Positions 63,901 through 64,000 of a stretch of DNA of 64,000 nucleotides are shown one piece after another. The DNA comes from Callaeas wilsoni (lineage: Eukaryota; Chordata; Aves; Passeriformes; Callaeidae): positions 496,001-560,000 of the forward strand of contig VWPU01003192.1 in NCBI GenBank assembly GCA_013398955.1. Direction: 5' to 3'. Numbering within the stretch: the first letter of the stretch is position 1; every line of letters starts with the position of its first letter. The notes under the pieces were generated by a model. That model was not told the origin of the DNA, did not search any database, and saw only the letters and a list, made by a program, of their open reading frames with translations. The position numbers and the translations under genes were made by a program.

Positions 63901-64000
63901 AACTTACAGCAGATTGGACCTGGCTGCATAGGTATCTGTATTAATGTGTGGTCTCTTGGGACTTAATATACACAGTCCAAGTGGAAGTTTTTCTGTGAGT

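Larger units (their letters stand above)
32567..64000 (+). other. PTPRM: PTPRM intron after FN3-1 exon (at least 31.4 kb)
   Basis: No further exon of PTPRM is recognisable to the right edge. I looked for the start of the second FN3 repeat (expected to begin with DPMRGPRKLE-like and WEPFGYNVTRCHSYNL-like runs) and did not see it. The interval contains an ERVL-type LTR at 33924-34499, three CR1 fragments (35583-35738, 38435-38762, 47452-48782), simple repeats (36320-36334, 38386-38418, 48872-48920, 54449-54517, 54811-54925), a palindrome at 38093-38117 and a hairpin-like repeat at 40543-40574. The long stretches between, for example 39000-47400 and 55400-64000, show nothing I can name. Very large introns are known for this gene in other vertebrates. 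Confidence 0.88.

Noticed and set aside
32567..64000. Search for the second FN3 exon and later PTPRM exons
   Set aside because: None of the expected peptide runs was found in any + frame that I examined. The exon probably lies beyond the window.
1..64000. tRNA or rRNA genes, CRISPR arrays, prokaryotic operons or insertion sequences
   Set aside because: No tRNA B-box-like run with a matching cloverleaf, no spaced direct repeats and no dense ORF organisation. The window is plainly vertebrate intronic DNA.

Overview
The window is a piece of vertebrate, almost certainly avian, nuclear DNA. It carries part of one large protein-coding gene on the + strand: four exons of the type IIB receptor tyrosine phosphatase mu (PTPRM). 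The bird assignment rests on the repeats. There are several truncated CR1 LINEs, including two with the typical CR1 3' tail and recognisable reverse-transcriptase remnants, and one LTR of the avian ERVL type. I see no SINE families typical of mammals. The species cannot be named from the sequence alone.

The gene reads left to right. An intron of more than 5.2 kb leads to the exon for the C-terminal end of the MAM domain (5241-5319). Then come two exons that together encode the Ig-like domain (8301-8416 and 24082-24256) and one exon that encodes the first fibronectin type III repeat (32273-32566). The exon phases join without a break (phase 0 start, then 1, 0, 1, 1). All four introns with a visible end have AG acceptors and GT donors at the predicted places. 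From 32567 to the end, more than 31 kb, no further exon is recognisable, so the second FN3 exon should lie downstream of this window. The encoded part is the extracellular, homophilic cell-adhesion region of the receptor. The transmembrane segment and the phosphatase domains are not here.

The rest is intron, moderately AT-rich, with scattered repeats: a CR1 broken by a second CR1 in the opposite orientation (1104-1995), a CR1 3' end at 28170-28816, an antisense ERVL-type LTR at 33924-34499, a short CR1 piece at 35583-35738, an internally deleted CR1 at 38435-38762, and a 1.3 kb CR1 with a decayed reverse-transcriptase frame at 47452-48782. Microsatellites include a composite ATTCT/ATTCC pentanucleotide array at 54449-54517. 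Most long open frames outside the exons look like chance or repeat-derived frames.

I found no sign of an undescribed gene system. The most unusual non-repeat signal is a near-perfect palindrome at 38093-38117 that contains two STAT-type TTCNNNGAA motifs 7 bp apart. Its function is inference only.
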